DNA of 64,000 nt from Warburgia ugandensis (taxonomy: Eukaryota > Streptophyta > Magnoliopsida > Canellales > Canellaceae): the NCBI GenBank assembly GCA_035236585.1, contig CP141126.1, positions 68,363,414 through 68,427,413 on the forward strand. Reading direction: 5' to 3'. This document shows positions 11,201-23,840 of this stretch, piece by piece (the stretch's first letter is position 1; every line of letters begins with the position of its first letter). Position numbers and translations under genes: made by a program. Below the pieces are notes generated by a model. It did no database searches. It was not told the origin of the DNA and saw nothing but the letters and a program-made list of their open reading frames with translations.

Positions 11201-12417
11201 GTGGATTTATCATTTTTTAGCATTAGAATGGAAAACAATACACATTTGTTTCTTTTGTTATATAGGAATGTAAGAAATAGACTATACTTCATGAATTTTA
11301 GAAGAAAATAACAAAAACAAGCAACAAACAGTAAAAGAAACATACAAATTATGAAAAGGATGATGTGGAATTGTCATTTTTTAGCATTATAATGATTTTT
11401 TTACTATTACTACTGAAATAAACAAAAAAACAGTAGTGTATTTCATGAATTTTACAAGATAGTAACAAGAAAATACAAAAGACAGAAAAAAAAAAAATAC
11501 AAATTATGAAAAGGATGATGTGGAATTGTCATTATTTAGTATTAGATTGATTTTCTTAGCATTAGTACTGGAATTAACAAATAAACAGTGATGTATTTCA
11601 TATTTTTTTAGAAGAAAGTAACAGGGAAAAAGTAAATAAAACATGCAAAATATGAAAACATTGATATAGGATTGTCAATTTTAGTATTATAATGGAAACA
11701 TTTACACATTTATTACAAAAACGAACACACAAAAAAGAAAAAACCCAACTGTACACTGTGTTTTATGCTTTTTACTAAAAAGTAATGAAAAAAAATAAAA
11801 AAGAGGTAAAAAAAAACATGAAACAATACTGTGGAAATGTCAACTTCAGCTATATAATGCAAACCTATGGATGCATTCTGCAAAAAATTAGAGAAAAAAA
11901 TACTGATATATATTGCAATTTTCGGTAAAAAATACAGGTAACTAAAAAAACAGTAAATACTACATTAAAACTATGAAAAGAAATGGAAATGACGAAATGG
12001 AGTTTTTTTTTTTAGCATTAGAGTGTAGATGCATTGACAGTTTATGATCATTAAAAATGAAAAAGCGGCACTATTTTTACCGATTTTTTCAGAATACAAA
12101 TAATGGATAATACCCAACAAAAATCTGTAATTTCTTACCTTTAATCACTTCAAGAAAGCTTTAATCACCACTAGGAGATGAGAAAGGTCGCACGAAGAAG
12201 AAAGGAAGTCTAGGAAGAAGAAGAAAGGGAAAAATAAGGGTTTTATATCACTTATGGTGCACTTGGAGTTCGGAAGGCAGAAAGCCCAAGGCCCAGAAAG
12301 TTTCTCGACTAGGCGCATAGTCTTACTGTGCCTTAAACCCACTGTGCCTGGCCTTAGTTGAGTCGCAGGGCTGCACCTTTTTGCACCTAGCAACTAGTTG
12401 CTCCTGTGACTACATAG
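8239..12417 (-). mobile_element. hAT-family DNA transposon, 4,179 bp, with 8-bp target duplication
   Basis: The element is flanked by a perfect 8-bp direct repeat CCCACTAG at 8231-8238 and 12418-12425, the target-duplication length of the hAT superfamily. The termini are inverted. The left end reads CTATGTAGTTGCAAG and the right end, reverse-complemented, reads CTATGTAGTCACAGG. Both subterminal regions contain CTAGGTGC- and CTAGTTG-like motifs. The coding relic is on the minus strand. An AT-rich stretch at 11077-12140, with repeated 'gatgatgtggaattgtca'-like blocks near 11350 and 11510, forms the long non-coding leader. The intact target duplication and clear termini suggest a fairly recent insertion or little disturbance since, but the transposase is not intact. 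Confidence 0.93.
8723..11076 (-). pseudogene. hAT transposase relic (BED finger, DUF659, hAT C-terminal dimerisation)
   Basis: On the minus strand the pieces lie in hAT order. From 11076 a start MSSSMGSNN leads into a BED zinc finger (WCKLCGN, then KLKQHFMGSH, to about 10930). A linker with an acidic run lies at 10901-10695. A DUF659-like core near 10345-10015 includes VITDNAFNYVPVG, then LMLEDIGKLPIVKKTVIEAK at the start of the long open piece and RPAVTRFTTSFLSLESI. A dimerisation-type region at 9730-9464 includes ARYHLNLFFYYDHDIEIE, and an acidic tail lies at 9091-8723. The pieces fall in different frames with stops between them. Some gaps (around 9110-9460 and 10330-10460) are AT-rich and could be introns, but not all can be explained that way. 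I judge it non-functional. Confidence 0.88.
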
Positions 12418-12425
12418 CCCACTAG

Positions 12426-13549
12426 ATTGAGGACTTTAAGGTTTTTACATAAGTTTTCCAGGAACAGCTTTCAAAACATGAGAAGAGGCAGTGAGGCACT
12501 CTTAAGTTAATGGATCACAATGATGGGAATTGGGTATCTTTAGACTGATTGTTACTAAGGGAAGCTGCAAAAAGAGAAAAGGATGGGTTCATGGAGTGTG
12601 ACACACTGGAAATAGACAAATTAAAACTAACTCTTACATAGCTAATCAATGTTAGTACCCAATTGGGAGAGGGAATAGGTGGTGCTGTTCTGTGTGGTAT
12701 GATGTGCTGCTGAATTCAACCAGACCTGTCTAGGTTCATGTTTATTCACTTTCAAGGAAAAAACTCTTTTAACTTGCTTAGGTTTAACCTTGTTGTATCA
12801 GCTTTTGAGCTGCAGAATTGTTTCACTTTCGTGTTGGATTGTTCTTTTCTGAATACGAATTCAATCAGTTTGAGAAATATTAATCTTTTCTGCAATGGTG
12901 CTTTGTGTGGGGACATTTCTACCAAGTTGCACTTTAGTTAGGAGCTTCAGAGCTTTATTGTGGACACAACAAGAGGTGAAAGGAAATACAAAAATGGAGA
13001 ACGCATTTGTCAGTGACCTAACATCAAACTGAAGAATGTTTGTAGGCAATCATCCTTTTAGATGGCTTAGTGTAACATTAATGGATGTTTTTTTGCAATT
13101 TTTGGACAAATGAATCATTATATGAAGTCCTAGAGAATTTGAAACTGTATCTGCTAGAAGAAACTGCACCTGCTGATTCTTTAGGTGATTCTGGTGTTTT
13201 ATATGCTTGGGACTTGACTTGCTTGTCTTTTTGAATGTCATGGTTTGTGCTCGCTCTCTTTTTCTTTTAGAAACTTTCTACATAATAAGCATTGTGACAA
13301 AGATTTGGATGAAAAATCCAAGCAGTGATTGAGAGGAAGACCGCCCTTCCAACCCAACAACACCCCCCCCACCCCCACCCCGACCCCCGCACCAAACCAA
13401 AACAACACCAAAATTGTGTGTCTTGGTTAAGTTCTGCTTTCACCAACTACAACATATGAATTTGAAGATGATACTAATGGAAGATTTAGACTTGTCTTGG
13501 GTGAAAGGTCGATTTTAATGGGAAAATAGACTGTATGGCTATCTATGTT
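12426..13549. other. Intron stretch with no recognised element
   Basis: This is intron DNA after the hAT element. The only notable feature is a C-rich run with interspersed A at about 13360-13395. No gene or terminus is recognisable. Confidence 0.4.
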
Positions 13550-14290
13550 TCATCTATGTATGCTGCCATGTGGATGAGATAAGTGTGGTAGCATAGTTAT
13601 TACAGCAGGAAGGTTGCAGTTAAATAATGATATTGTGTGGTACTTGGTGTAGGAGCTGCCAGGATCAAGTTGGGAACTAACTTTTTGTTACTATGCAATG
13701 TGGGAGTACCATTGAAGAAGAAAAAAGACACCATTTATGGTCATACCAGTAGAACTGTATCAATTTAGGTTGTTTCCTGTTAAATTTTTATGCAGTTATC
13801 TTTTATATATATGATGTCATGTATTTGAGATAAGGGTGGTAGTGTAGTTGTTATCAGAGTAATTAGTTATTGTACTTGTGTATTTGTTATAGTAGATGAT
13901 TACTAGGGTCAAATTAGTTGGTGAATTGTTTATAAATGTCTGTGGTGCAATGTTGTTGGAGAGGGAGAAAATAGATGGGAGTCTTGTTTGTCTCATCAAC
14001 ACATCTATGGAGGTTACCCCTTCAAAGCGGCCTCATTAATAAAATCTTATTAGTTTAGGTTATTTCTTACTTCTGTTTTCACACTGGTCCTGTAGTGATG
14101 ATTATTTTAGCTGTGTATTTACTAGGGTGAAATTACTATATTGTTCTAAATATTTAAGAAGATAGTATATGGAGAAAATAAAAAATTATATGAGTCTTGT
14201 ATGGAGCTTTGCCCCTCGAAGTGGAGTTTGGAGGTTCCACCAAGCGACTACATCAATAAAATATTATGACATTAGATTGTTACTTCTCTT
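13550..14290 (+). repeat. Three diverged direct repeats, possibly LTR-derived
   Basis: Two long segments, about 13815-14060 and 14090-14290, are related. Both contain TTACTAGGGT, a GGAGAAAATA block, GAGTCTTGT, a short 'gttacCCCTtcaAAGcGG'-type block and CATTAATAAAAT or CATCAATAAAAT. A third, shorter copy lies near 13550-13790, with GATGAGATAAGTGTGGTAG matching TTGAGATAAGGGTGGTAG. Each ends near an AATAAA-like signal followed by TTAGGTT. A TATAAAT upstream of AATAAA in the second copy looks like LTR structure, so these may be old Copia-type LTR pieces, but I find no termini or internal coding region. Confidence 0.55.
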
Positions 14291-15146
14291 GCTTGTATGT
14301 GGGTAGAAAACAAATGGCTGTACAAAATTGGCACCAAAATAAAAGCTTTAAGGTTTGGTGTGGACACAACAAAGGTGAAATGAAACAGAGAGGTCTAGAT
14401 GTAGGAAACGATTGTTGTTTCTTTGTTTAGGCCTGTTTATCAACTGCATATGCCACAAATATATTTTTTGTCTCCTCGAATTGAATGGCTTCCTATCCAC
14501 CTTTTCTTTTCTTTATTGGTTTGAAGATAAGTTCCATCTATTGACAAAATAAAGCAAGAAAGAAAAACAGAGAAAGAAAGCTAGATGCTTTAAAAGCTAA
14601 ATACAGATCTTGTCATATGAAGCCTCATCATGGTTGTTTCCATGTGCACTTTTGTTGAGACAACTATAGGTTGCACACCATTGAAGCCTTTGGCAGTAAT
14701 GGAGGAGAATCAAGTTGCTTTGGTTTTTCAAGACATATAGGAGACGTAGATTACAGCATTAGCTCAGATGTCAGGAATTACATTACTCATTCTGAATTTT
14801 CAAATCCTTTTCCTTGTTGCTAGTAAAATCTTATGATTGAAACGATCAGCATAAGTTAACTTTGGGATTAGCCATCTCCATGAAGAAGATCTTAAATGTT
14901 GTTGCTGACAAAGAGTTTACTCTGGGTCTTGTTTGTGGGACCAAATCGAGAGGCGGGTTTGTTAGACAATGATGAGCTTGATGGGGAGAGTTAATCATTA
15001 ATCAGATTTTTTAGCTATATGGTTTGTCAAAGTATTCATCTTCATTGACTTTGCCAAAAGCAAGATCCCTTCTTTTAGATAATGTAGAGGTTGGCATTAT
15101 TTACTTGGCCTAATTGCCTAGTGGAGAGGGAGCAAGAGATAGTGTG
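14291..15146. other. Intron stretch with no recognised element
   Basis: No gene, repeat or element end is recognisable between the direct repeats and the LTR element. Confidence 0.4.
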
Positions 15147-15151
15147 CAAAT

Positions 15152-15687
15152 TGTCACGGGGTTGCAGTTCCACCTATGCTAAATTTGTCGGCACTTGTGC
15201 GCAACTCTTTTTGCTAGGCACAAGTCAGCCTTCCACACCCACTCTCACCTCCTAGGGCTATACTCACCCACTAAGTAATGAGAGGAACTCAAGAGGAGAT
15301 TAACTCAAAGAGAACTTGTTATTCCTCAGTTGAGTAATCTACAATGAGCTTGTCTGAGTTACAAGTGAGGAGCTAACCCCTATTTATACATGCTTACTCC
15401 TATCCACCTCCTCAAGGGATGGCTAGGATTTTTCCAAGTGTCAATACGTCAATGGTCCAGATCATATTATGGAGTCCTACTCTTTCTAGACTACTCTACA
15501 ATTCTCCTAGAGTATTCTAAACTATTACAGAAGATCTAAGATGTTTACAAGAATTTCTTTGGAAACCAGGCCTTTTGGAATCAAGCCTTGCTCCATTGAT
15601 CCAGGAACACGGGCCCAAGTCCCTGTACAGGCCTTTCGTGGTGCTTATAGGCCTTGGTCACGGGCCTTGCAATGAAAGTCCATGACA
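15152..15687 (-). repeat. 3' LTR of the gag-protease element
   Basis: This LTR is 536 bp and pairs with 17860-18391. It ends at the boundary with the polypurine tract (15688-15700 on the plus strand). It shares the CTAGGCACAAGTCAGCCTTC block and a TATTTATACAT promoter-like motif with its partner. Confidence 0.92.
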
Positions 15688-16199
15688 TTCTTCCCCACCT
15701 AATAATGTCGACACCCTCATCTACACATCTCCACTGGTGTCGCAAGGTTTGCCATTAGGCACGTCCCATGTTGCCTTGTGATCCTCATAAGACGCCCTGC
15801 TAGATCCTTCCCCTTACACATTGGCATCCAGCCACTCTTGTGCTCCATGAAGACTTTCTTTATCTTCTTCATATTGTGTGCACTCTTGCACACTTGTACA
15901 CCTTTGCACCATTGTGAGTTGTGGCACCTTTTGTGCCCTTGAGCTAATGCCCTTCGTTGTTGTGCTTCCTGCACATCAGTATGGTAGCTACCAACTGCCG
16001 TGCTCCTTGCACATCACTGCTTGGTCTTGTTCCTCTTAGAGTTCCCCCGTTATGGCACACCCTTATCAACCACTGGTTTCTCCTTGAACCCTTCACCCTG
16101 ATGGCTGTGAATCCTTGTACTAACTGCAAGGCAGATAGCATTTTCCCATGCCTCTTGCCATCCTTCAACAGTGGGACCGCGCAAGGGTTCTTCTCATTA

Positions 16200-17782
16200 A
16201 AGAAGCTCAATCTACCAAGGTATGACATAGGGATGACCTAGTTGAAGTGAGGAAATTCATTCCAAGGATGACCTTATAATCATCCAAAGGCACTACAGTT
16301 AATGTGATGGTGCCTTGCCACTCTTCAACGTTGATGGGTATCTTCTTGGCTACTCCAAGCACTGACCTAGCCTCAGAGTTTACCGCTTTTATCTTGCTCC
16401 TATCCTTCTTTATCTTGAGGCCTAATCTTTTAGCCTCTCTCCTCTAAGATGAAGTTGTGAGTGGCTCCGGTGTCCACCATGGCCTATGTGCCTTTGCCAT
16501 TGAGGCACACGCCCACATACATCAAACTCTTCCCTGCAACAGGCTTAGTCCCTAATGCCTACCCCATCATGGCATTGATAAGTTTAAGTGTCCCCATCTT
16601 AGGCTCCTATTCATCCTCATCTCTTTGTGGTTCTCCCTTTCCACCGCCAAGGCATTAGTGGTCTTCTTCTTTGGACAGTCCACTGTCCGATGATCCCCAT
16701 CACATATGAAATACCCAAAGCGGCGAGGAGTGAACTTACCTTTGCTCTTGGAGTCATGTCGGCCATCCTTGCCGTCTTCTTCATGACCCTTAGGTTTGTT
16801 TTCCTTGTCTTTGGCTCCATTAACTTTGCTTCTCTTTTCCTCGGTAGTGCCTTCAGACTTCTTATCAAACTCCACTAATTTCTCTGCAGTTGAGAGTGCA
16901 GTGGCTAAGTCTTGTACTCCTTTCCTTTGCAACTCTTGTTTTGTCCAAGGTTGTACCTATCCATGAAGAAGGGCAACTTGTCCTTCTCATTCATATCCGA
17001 GATGTTTAGGAGCAAAGCCATGAATTGGTTGACATATTTACGGATAGATCTCGTATGCCTTAGCCACTTCAGATTCTTTTGGGCCAAGTATTCCACATTC
17101 TGTGGGAAGAATTGGACTTTAATCCCTTTAATAAAGTCTTCTCAAGTGGCTATGGTGCAACAATCATTAGCTACATCATCATACCTTCGTCTCCACCATA
17201 GCATCGCATCATCACTAAGATACATCATTGCCATATCCACCTTCATGGTCTCCTCAGAAACCTTGGTACCTTAAAGTATTGCTTCATTTGCAACAGGAAA
17301 TTCTCCAAGTCCTTGGCATCACAGGTTTCCTTGTAGCTTATACGTTTAGGGATCTTGACCTTAGGAGAAAACTCCTTTGGTCTAGATCTTCCCCCACTAC
17401 CTACAGCTTTCTCCTATAAGGTCAATCAAATTTTCATATCCTCTACACCGACTACCCATTCATGTAGCTCGGCTGTCTCGCCTTCCATTGTCTCAAGGTG
17501 ATCATACATGCATTCTACCCTCTCAGTGGCCTTGGCATCCATATGCTTAAACACCTTGACTGTGCTTTGCATATCAGACTTAATACTATGCAAGGTGTTC
17601 ATGAAAGCACTAGATTTCTCCAAACATTTACACAAGGTTTGTTCTAACTTACCAAACCTTTCCTCCAACATAGTGAGGCGAGCATCCAAAGCCAACTCCC
17701 TTGATGGATCTTTGGACTTCTCCCTCCTAGTCCTTGGTTGAACCTCCATAGGCATGTTGGTCACTCCTGACTCACTTGCCAT
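16200..17782 (-). pseudogene. gag-protease relic of the short LTR element
   Basis: Parts in order on the minus strand are as follows. A gag N-terminal region with coiled-coil character lies at 17782-17426. A retrotransposon gag core lies around 17320-16905 (SLKxLxHTRSIRKYVNQF-like, then KDKLPFFMDRYNLGQNK). A lysine-rich linker leads to a zinc-knuckle-like segment near 16740-16690. A retropepsin site MVDTGATHNFI lies at 16480-16448, with a downstream DDYKVILGMNFL-like protease block near 16270. After the protease only about 500 bp without recognisable coding remain before the 3' LTR. It is broken. Confidence 0.85.
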
Positions 17783-17859
17783 GCCGTTATTGCAAGGTTC
17801 ACGATATCATCATAAGTAGCTCCCAACTTGAATCACCTAACCTTTGCTCTAATACCAAC

Positions 17860-18391
17860 TGTCATGGGGTCGTAATTTCACCTATGCTAAACCCGTGCAT
17901 CACTTGTGTGTGACTCCTTTTGCTAGGCACAAGTCAGCCTTCCACACCTACTCTCACTTGCTGGGGCTACACTCACTCACCCACTAAAGCAATGAGAGGA
18001 ACTTAAGAAGAAACTAACTCAGAGAACCTATTATTTCTCAGTTGAGTAATCCACAATGAGCTTGTCTTAGTTACAAGTGAGGAGCTAACTCTTATTTATA
18101 CATACACACTACGTCCACCTCCTCAGTGGATGGCTAGGATTATTCCAAGTGTCGATACATCAACGGTCTAGATCATATTTTGGAACCCTCCTACTCTTTC
18201 TAAACTACTCTACAATTCTCCTAGAGTATTCTAGACTATTACAGACGATCTAAGATATTTACAAGAATTTCTCTTGAAACCAGGCCTTGCACCATAGACC
18301 AGGAACACAACCTCAAGTCCCTTAGGCCACATCCACAAGCCCTATAGACCTTCCGTAGAGCCTGTAGGCCTTGTAATGTAAGTCCATGACA
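17860..18391 (-). repeat. 5' LTR of the gag-protease element
   Basis: This LTR is 532 bp and pairs with 15152-15687. The primer-binding site lies just inside it at about 17840-17858 on the minus strand. Confidence 0.92.
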
Positions 18392-20502
<2,111 letters not shown>

Positions 20503-23500
20503 TCTTATCTTTAACTCCCTAGTTTCTCCTTTCTGTTTTTGACGTTCTGTTTGTAGGTGTGCATGATTGTTATCTTGAGCACGGTGCTTCTTGTTGCCCA
20601 TTGGGTTATACTCGATGTGGGCCTTCTATAAAATTAGGCTAAAAGACTGATTCTAGAGGCCTTTTCTCTTTATTCTTTTTGTTTGTTAGAGTACTGGTTT
20701 GTATTGGTTGTTGTTAGTGATCAAATCAGTTTTCTGGGGAATTCTCATTTTCTCTCCCCTATTCTTGGGAACTAGTTTATATGGTTGTTGTCTTTGCCTG
20801 CCCTGAAATTTCTAATGTCATATGCCGAGGGTAGGCCATCAGAATAGATATGTGCAGAGAAAGAAGGGAGTGGTGTGCACATGATGAATCTGAGCATGGA
20901 ATCCCTATGTGTAGTGCCATATAAGGTGCCTGACCCCTTTGTAAGTGAGGTTGCGGGTTTTGAGGTTAGCATTGCCACTCCATTAGGGGTGTCTGTGTCC
21001 ATCTAGTAGAGTGATGTTAACAAGTTTGGGATAGGTCTGTGGATAGATGTGTACTTTCTTGTAGCACCCAAGCATTTCCAGACCCCCAAAATAGGAATAA
21101 AAAAGGAAAGAGAAAAGGAATGGGAGTGGGCCCACCTTTCTGAATTCGTGGTACCCGGTCCTGGTAGCACATTTCTCCAAAATTTGCCCGGTCCTTCCAT
21201 TTCTTATAATTTGATATATCATTAAATATTTTCAGAAGTTGAGATTTCTTGAAAATAACAATAAAAATTGTCATTACCCTGCCGCATTGATCATTTTCAT
21301 TTTATGTTTCTTATTTAGCTAATTAAAATGAATCTCCATATTATCCTAATAAGTACTTTCAAGAATCTCGGTGAAGGGATTTCTTTGTTTCTTTTTTGGA
21401 TTGGGATATATGCCTCCTTTTGTCCTCTCCGTGCGCCATTTTCTAAAATTTAAATTACAGAATAATAGGTGAGGAATGTGAGGCCCGAGCGCCCGTCATT
21501 GTCCAAGTCGCTCACATCACGGTCTTGTACGCGAGAACCCTTGGATTGAAGGATGATTTTCAGGTGTTGAAGCTTGGAAGAGAGAGTTCTTGTTTATTTA
21601 GTTATCATTATTCAGATCCTAATAAATGTCTAGTCAGATCCTGTCTGGTACAGTTGGATGAAGAGACAATACGCCCTCCGGTAGAATACGTAATTGGAGT
21701 CCCGCGTCTGACCGGGCATCAAGTTAGGAAACTGTGTCAGCGTGCTTTGTAATTTTTCGCTTGTAATAAAAAGAAGGTTATCATTATCGGATATAAAATC
21801 TGCACAAAATGTAAAACCATCCAAGATTGTGTTGTTATGAGGTCTTCTTTTGATCCTTCTAATGAGATTAAAATTCCATCAAAGGATTTATGCTCTGAAT
21901 CAAACTATTAGCAAAATTCTTGACCCACGACCTGAAATCTCCTGTACCTAGAGTAAACAACAATAACTCTCTTGCACCCCACCTCCAAAAGACGCGTGAT
22001 CCTCCGAATTAGACAAAATTTCAACTTGACTCACCACAAAGTTCAACCAAAGCCAATAAAGAAACTCAATCTTCACTTCATGGCAATCTCAAATCATAAA
22101 AAGGGGACCACAAGGGTTAATAGTATACAGTATTATTTTGTATTTTGCAAGAGACTATTTTCATGCCGACAACTCTACCTTTGCGCCAAGGCGCCCCCTT
22201 CTAATCTCAAACCATCAAAGTCCTAAAAATAAAACAGCAAATCCTCCCCAATTTGCCAGTCTCCGGTCTTTCTCTCTTGAGATCCAAAAACACCAAATCT
22301 CTCTCAGAAATCGAGAAAGAAATTCTAAGTAATGCACGAGCCGGTAAGCTGGTCTGAAAATATCCGAGAGGCCTGCATTAGTTGACTTGTACAAGGTTGA
22401 TTCACCAGCTGCTTGGGATTGAAATCATGTAGTGTTTTTTGTTGGAAAAAAAGGTAGACTTTTGGAACGACAGGACAGGCCATACCTAAACTTCTGCCAT
22501 GATCTTCGGCCATAGCTACAGACACGGGGAGAGAGAGAGAGAGAGTTTTAGTTTTAGTTTTCTAATTCCATCGAACTGTGAGCCATTGTGGTGCAACGAA
22601 ATTTGGAAATAGAGACTACAATTCAAGGGCCCCATGGCAGAGATTGGGGATAAGAGTTGCCGGATTTTTAGCCGGTGAAACTTTAAAAACGGGCACATCG
22701 GAGAAACTAAGGGTGCACTTGTCATTATTTTCTCTTTTCCTTTTGAAAAAAAAAAACTTATATAAATGCTAAACTTGGGGAAAAGAAGCTGACCCTGATA
22801 CAGGCTGGCTTTTCGGCTAGTTCGGCGGGTAGTCTATTCATCTGGGCAGGCTTCATGGAATGCGACCTCCGATTTGCAGTCCTGGGCGGTGGTGGTCACC
22901 GTGGGCCTTCACTTGTATTTTCAAAATTAAAATGAACTTGGGATCAGCATGGACGGTTGATTTCAAACTGAAATTGTGGTAGATTTAAGCAAAATACTAT
23001 TCCACCCCTTGCCCGAACTCGAATACGATGGAGTTGCTTCCACCGGAGCTGCCCTTTTTTAAAATACTTAGAAAGGAAAGAATTTCTTCAAAGCTAAATT
23101 ACAACTCAAGCATCCTCCCATTAGAAAGCGATTCCGTGCAGGAACCCAGACGCGGTTCTCGTTCCATTTTTTGTAAGTTTTTATGGGATGATCCTACAGG
23201 GTGGAACTATCGTGACCAGCAATTTCTTTGATATCAGTGGTTCCCTTGTGATCAACGAGTTTTACTATCATTGTTCCATTTATAGACGAAGGCCAATCAA
23301 TGGTTGAGTGGGTTGAGTGGACCTAAGGCGTTGTACGTTGGAGTGCCTTTGTTTTTTTATTTGAGCTAATGGAATGTAAACATTTAGACCCGGTTATGAA
23401 AGTAGCTCATCGGGTAAAAAAGTTGGAGTAAAAAGCATTGATTGGATGAGTTATTAAGACAAAATGACTATCTCCGTAAGGGGGTAAATTGGGCCTAAAT

Positions 23501-23639
23501 CAAGTTTCAAATTTTTTTGCAGATATTGGAAGTTAAATTTTTAAATAAAAACTCTGGCACACAAGATCTGAGACACAATTACTGATTTAACCAACTTGTT
23601 AATGTGTTTGAAGTATAAAAAAAAATTTGGTGGGACGCA
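20503..23639. other. RPL22 3' UTR and intergenic DNA without a recognised gene
   Basis: The first 150-250 bp should be the RPL22 3' UTR. A TATAAAAT-like signal near 20627 and T-rich stretches at 20660-20690 could guide polyadenylation, but I see no perfect AATAAA. Beyond that are short open frames without recognisable motifs, including 21525-21752 and 23028-23231, and a short GA run at about 22530-22546. I do not recognise any gene. Confidence 0.45.
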
Positions 23640-23840
23640 TCTTAGTCAAAAAAGAAATGATGTTTTTGTATATGAGAAACTAAAAATCGTATCCTACATG
23701 AAAAAGAAATTAGATCTATGTGATTTGGAAGCTAACATTATCCTACATGGATAAAAAAACAAGATCCGTGTGAATGGGAAACCAAAATTGTTGTCCTACA
23801 AAGAAAAGAAACTAGATTTATGTGAATCTTCTCACATGGA
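23640..23840 (+). repeat. Tandem repeat of about 50 bp, about four copies
   Basis: Units with the pattern TCCTACATG - A-rich - AGATCTATGTGA - GGAAGC or GGGAAACC - AAAATTGT recur at roughly 23640, 23690, 23739 and 23792. They are diverged from each other. They stand directly upstream of a TATATAAAAGGGG motif at about 23938, so they could be the enhancer-like repeats of an LTR or of an old promoter. Confidence 0.6.

Larger units (their letters stand above)
15152..18391 (-). mobile_element. Short Ty3/gypsy-like fossil with gag and protease only (TR-GAG-like)
   Basis: A 3,240-bp LTR element on the minus strand. Its LTRs lie at 15152-15687 and 17860-18391. Each starts TGTCATGG or similar and ends CCGTGACA or similar on the coding strand, so the ends form TGTCA...TGACA. 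AAAT flanks both sides as a 4-bp target duplication; a fifth base does not match cleanly. The primer site next to the 5' LTR reads TTGGTATTAGAGC, the initiator-Met tRNA type. A polypurine tract AGGTGGGGAAGAA precedes the 3' LTR. Between them only gag and protease relics are visible, with no RT, RNase H or integrase, and no space for them. By eye the LTRs differ at roughly one site in eight to nine, which at commonly used plant rates suggests a few million years. It is broken, with several frame interruptions. Elements with only gag between LTRs are known in plants as TR-GAGs. Confidence 0.9.

Noticed and set aside
15717-16241. Plus- and minus-strand frames in the 3' part of the gag-protease element
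   Set aside because: They lie after the protease block and carry no retroelement domain. They are treated as non-coding or decayed interior.
21525-21752. 75-codon frame downstream of RPL22
   Set aside because: It has no recognised motif and no context. It could be chance in a less AT-rich patch.
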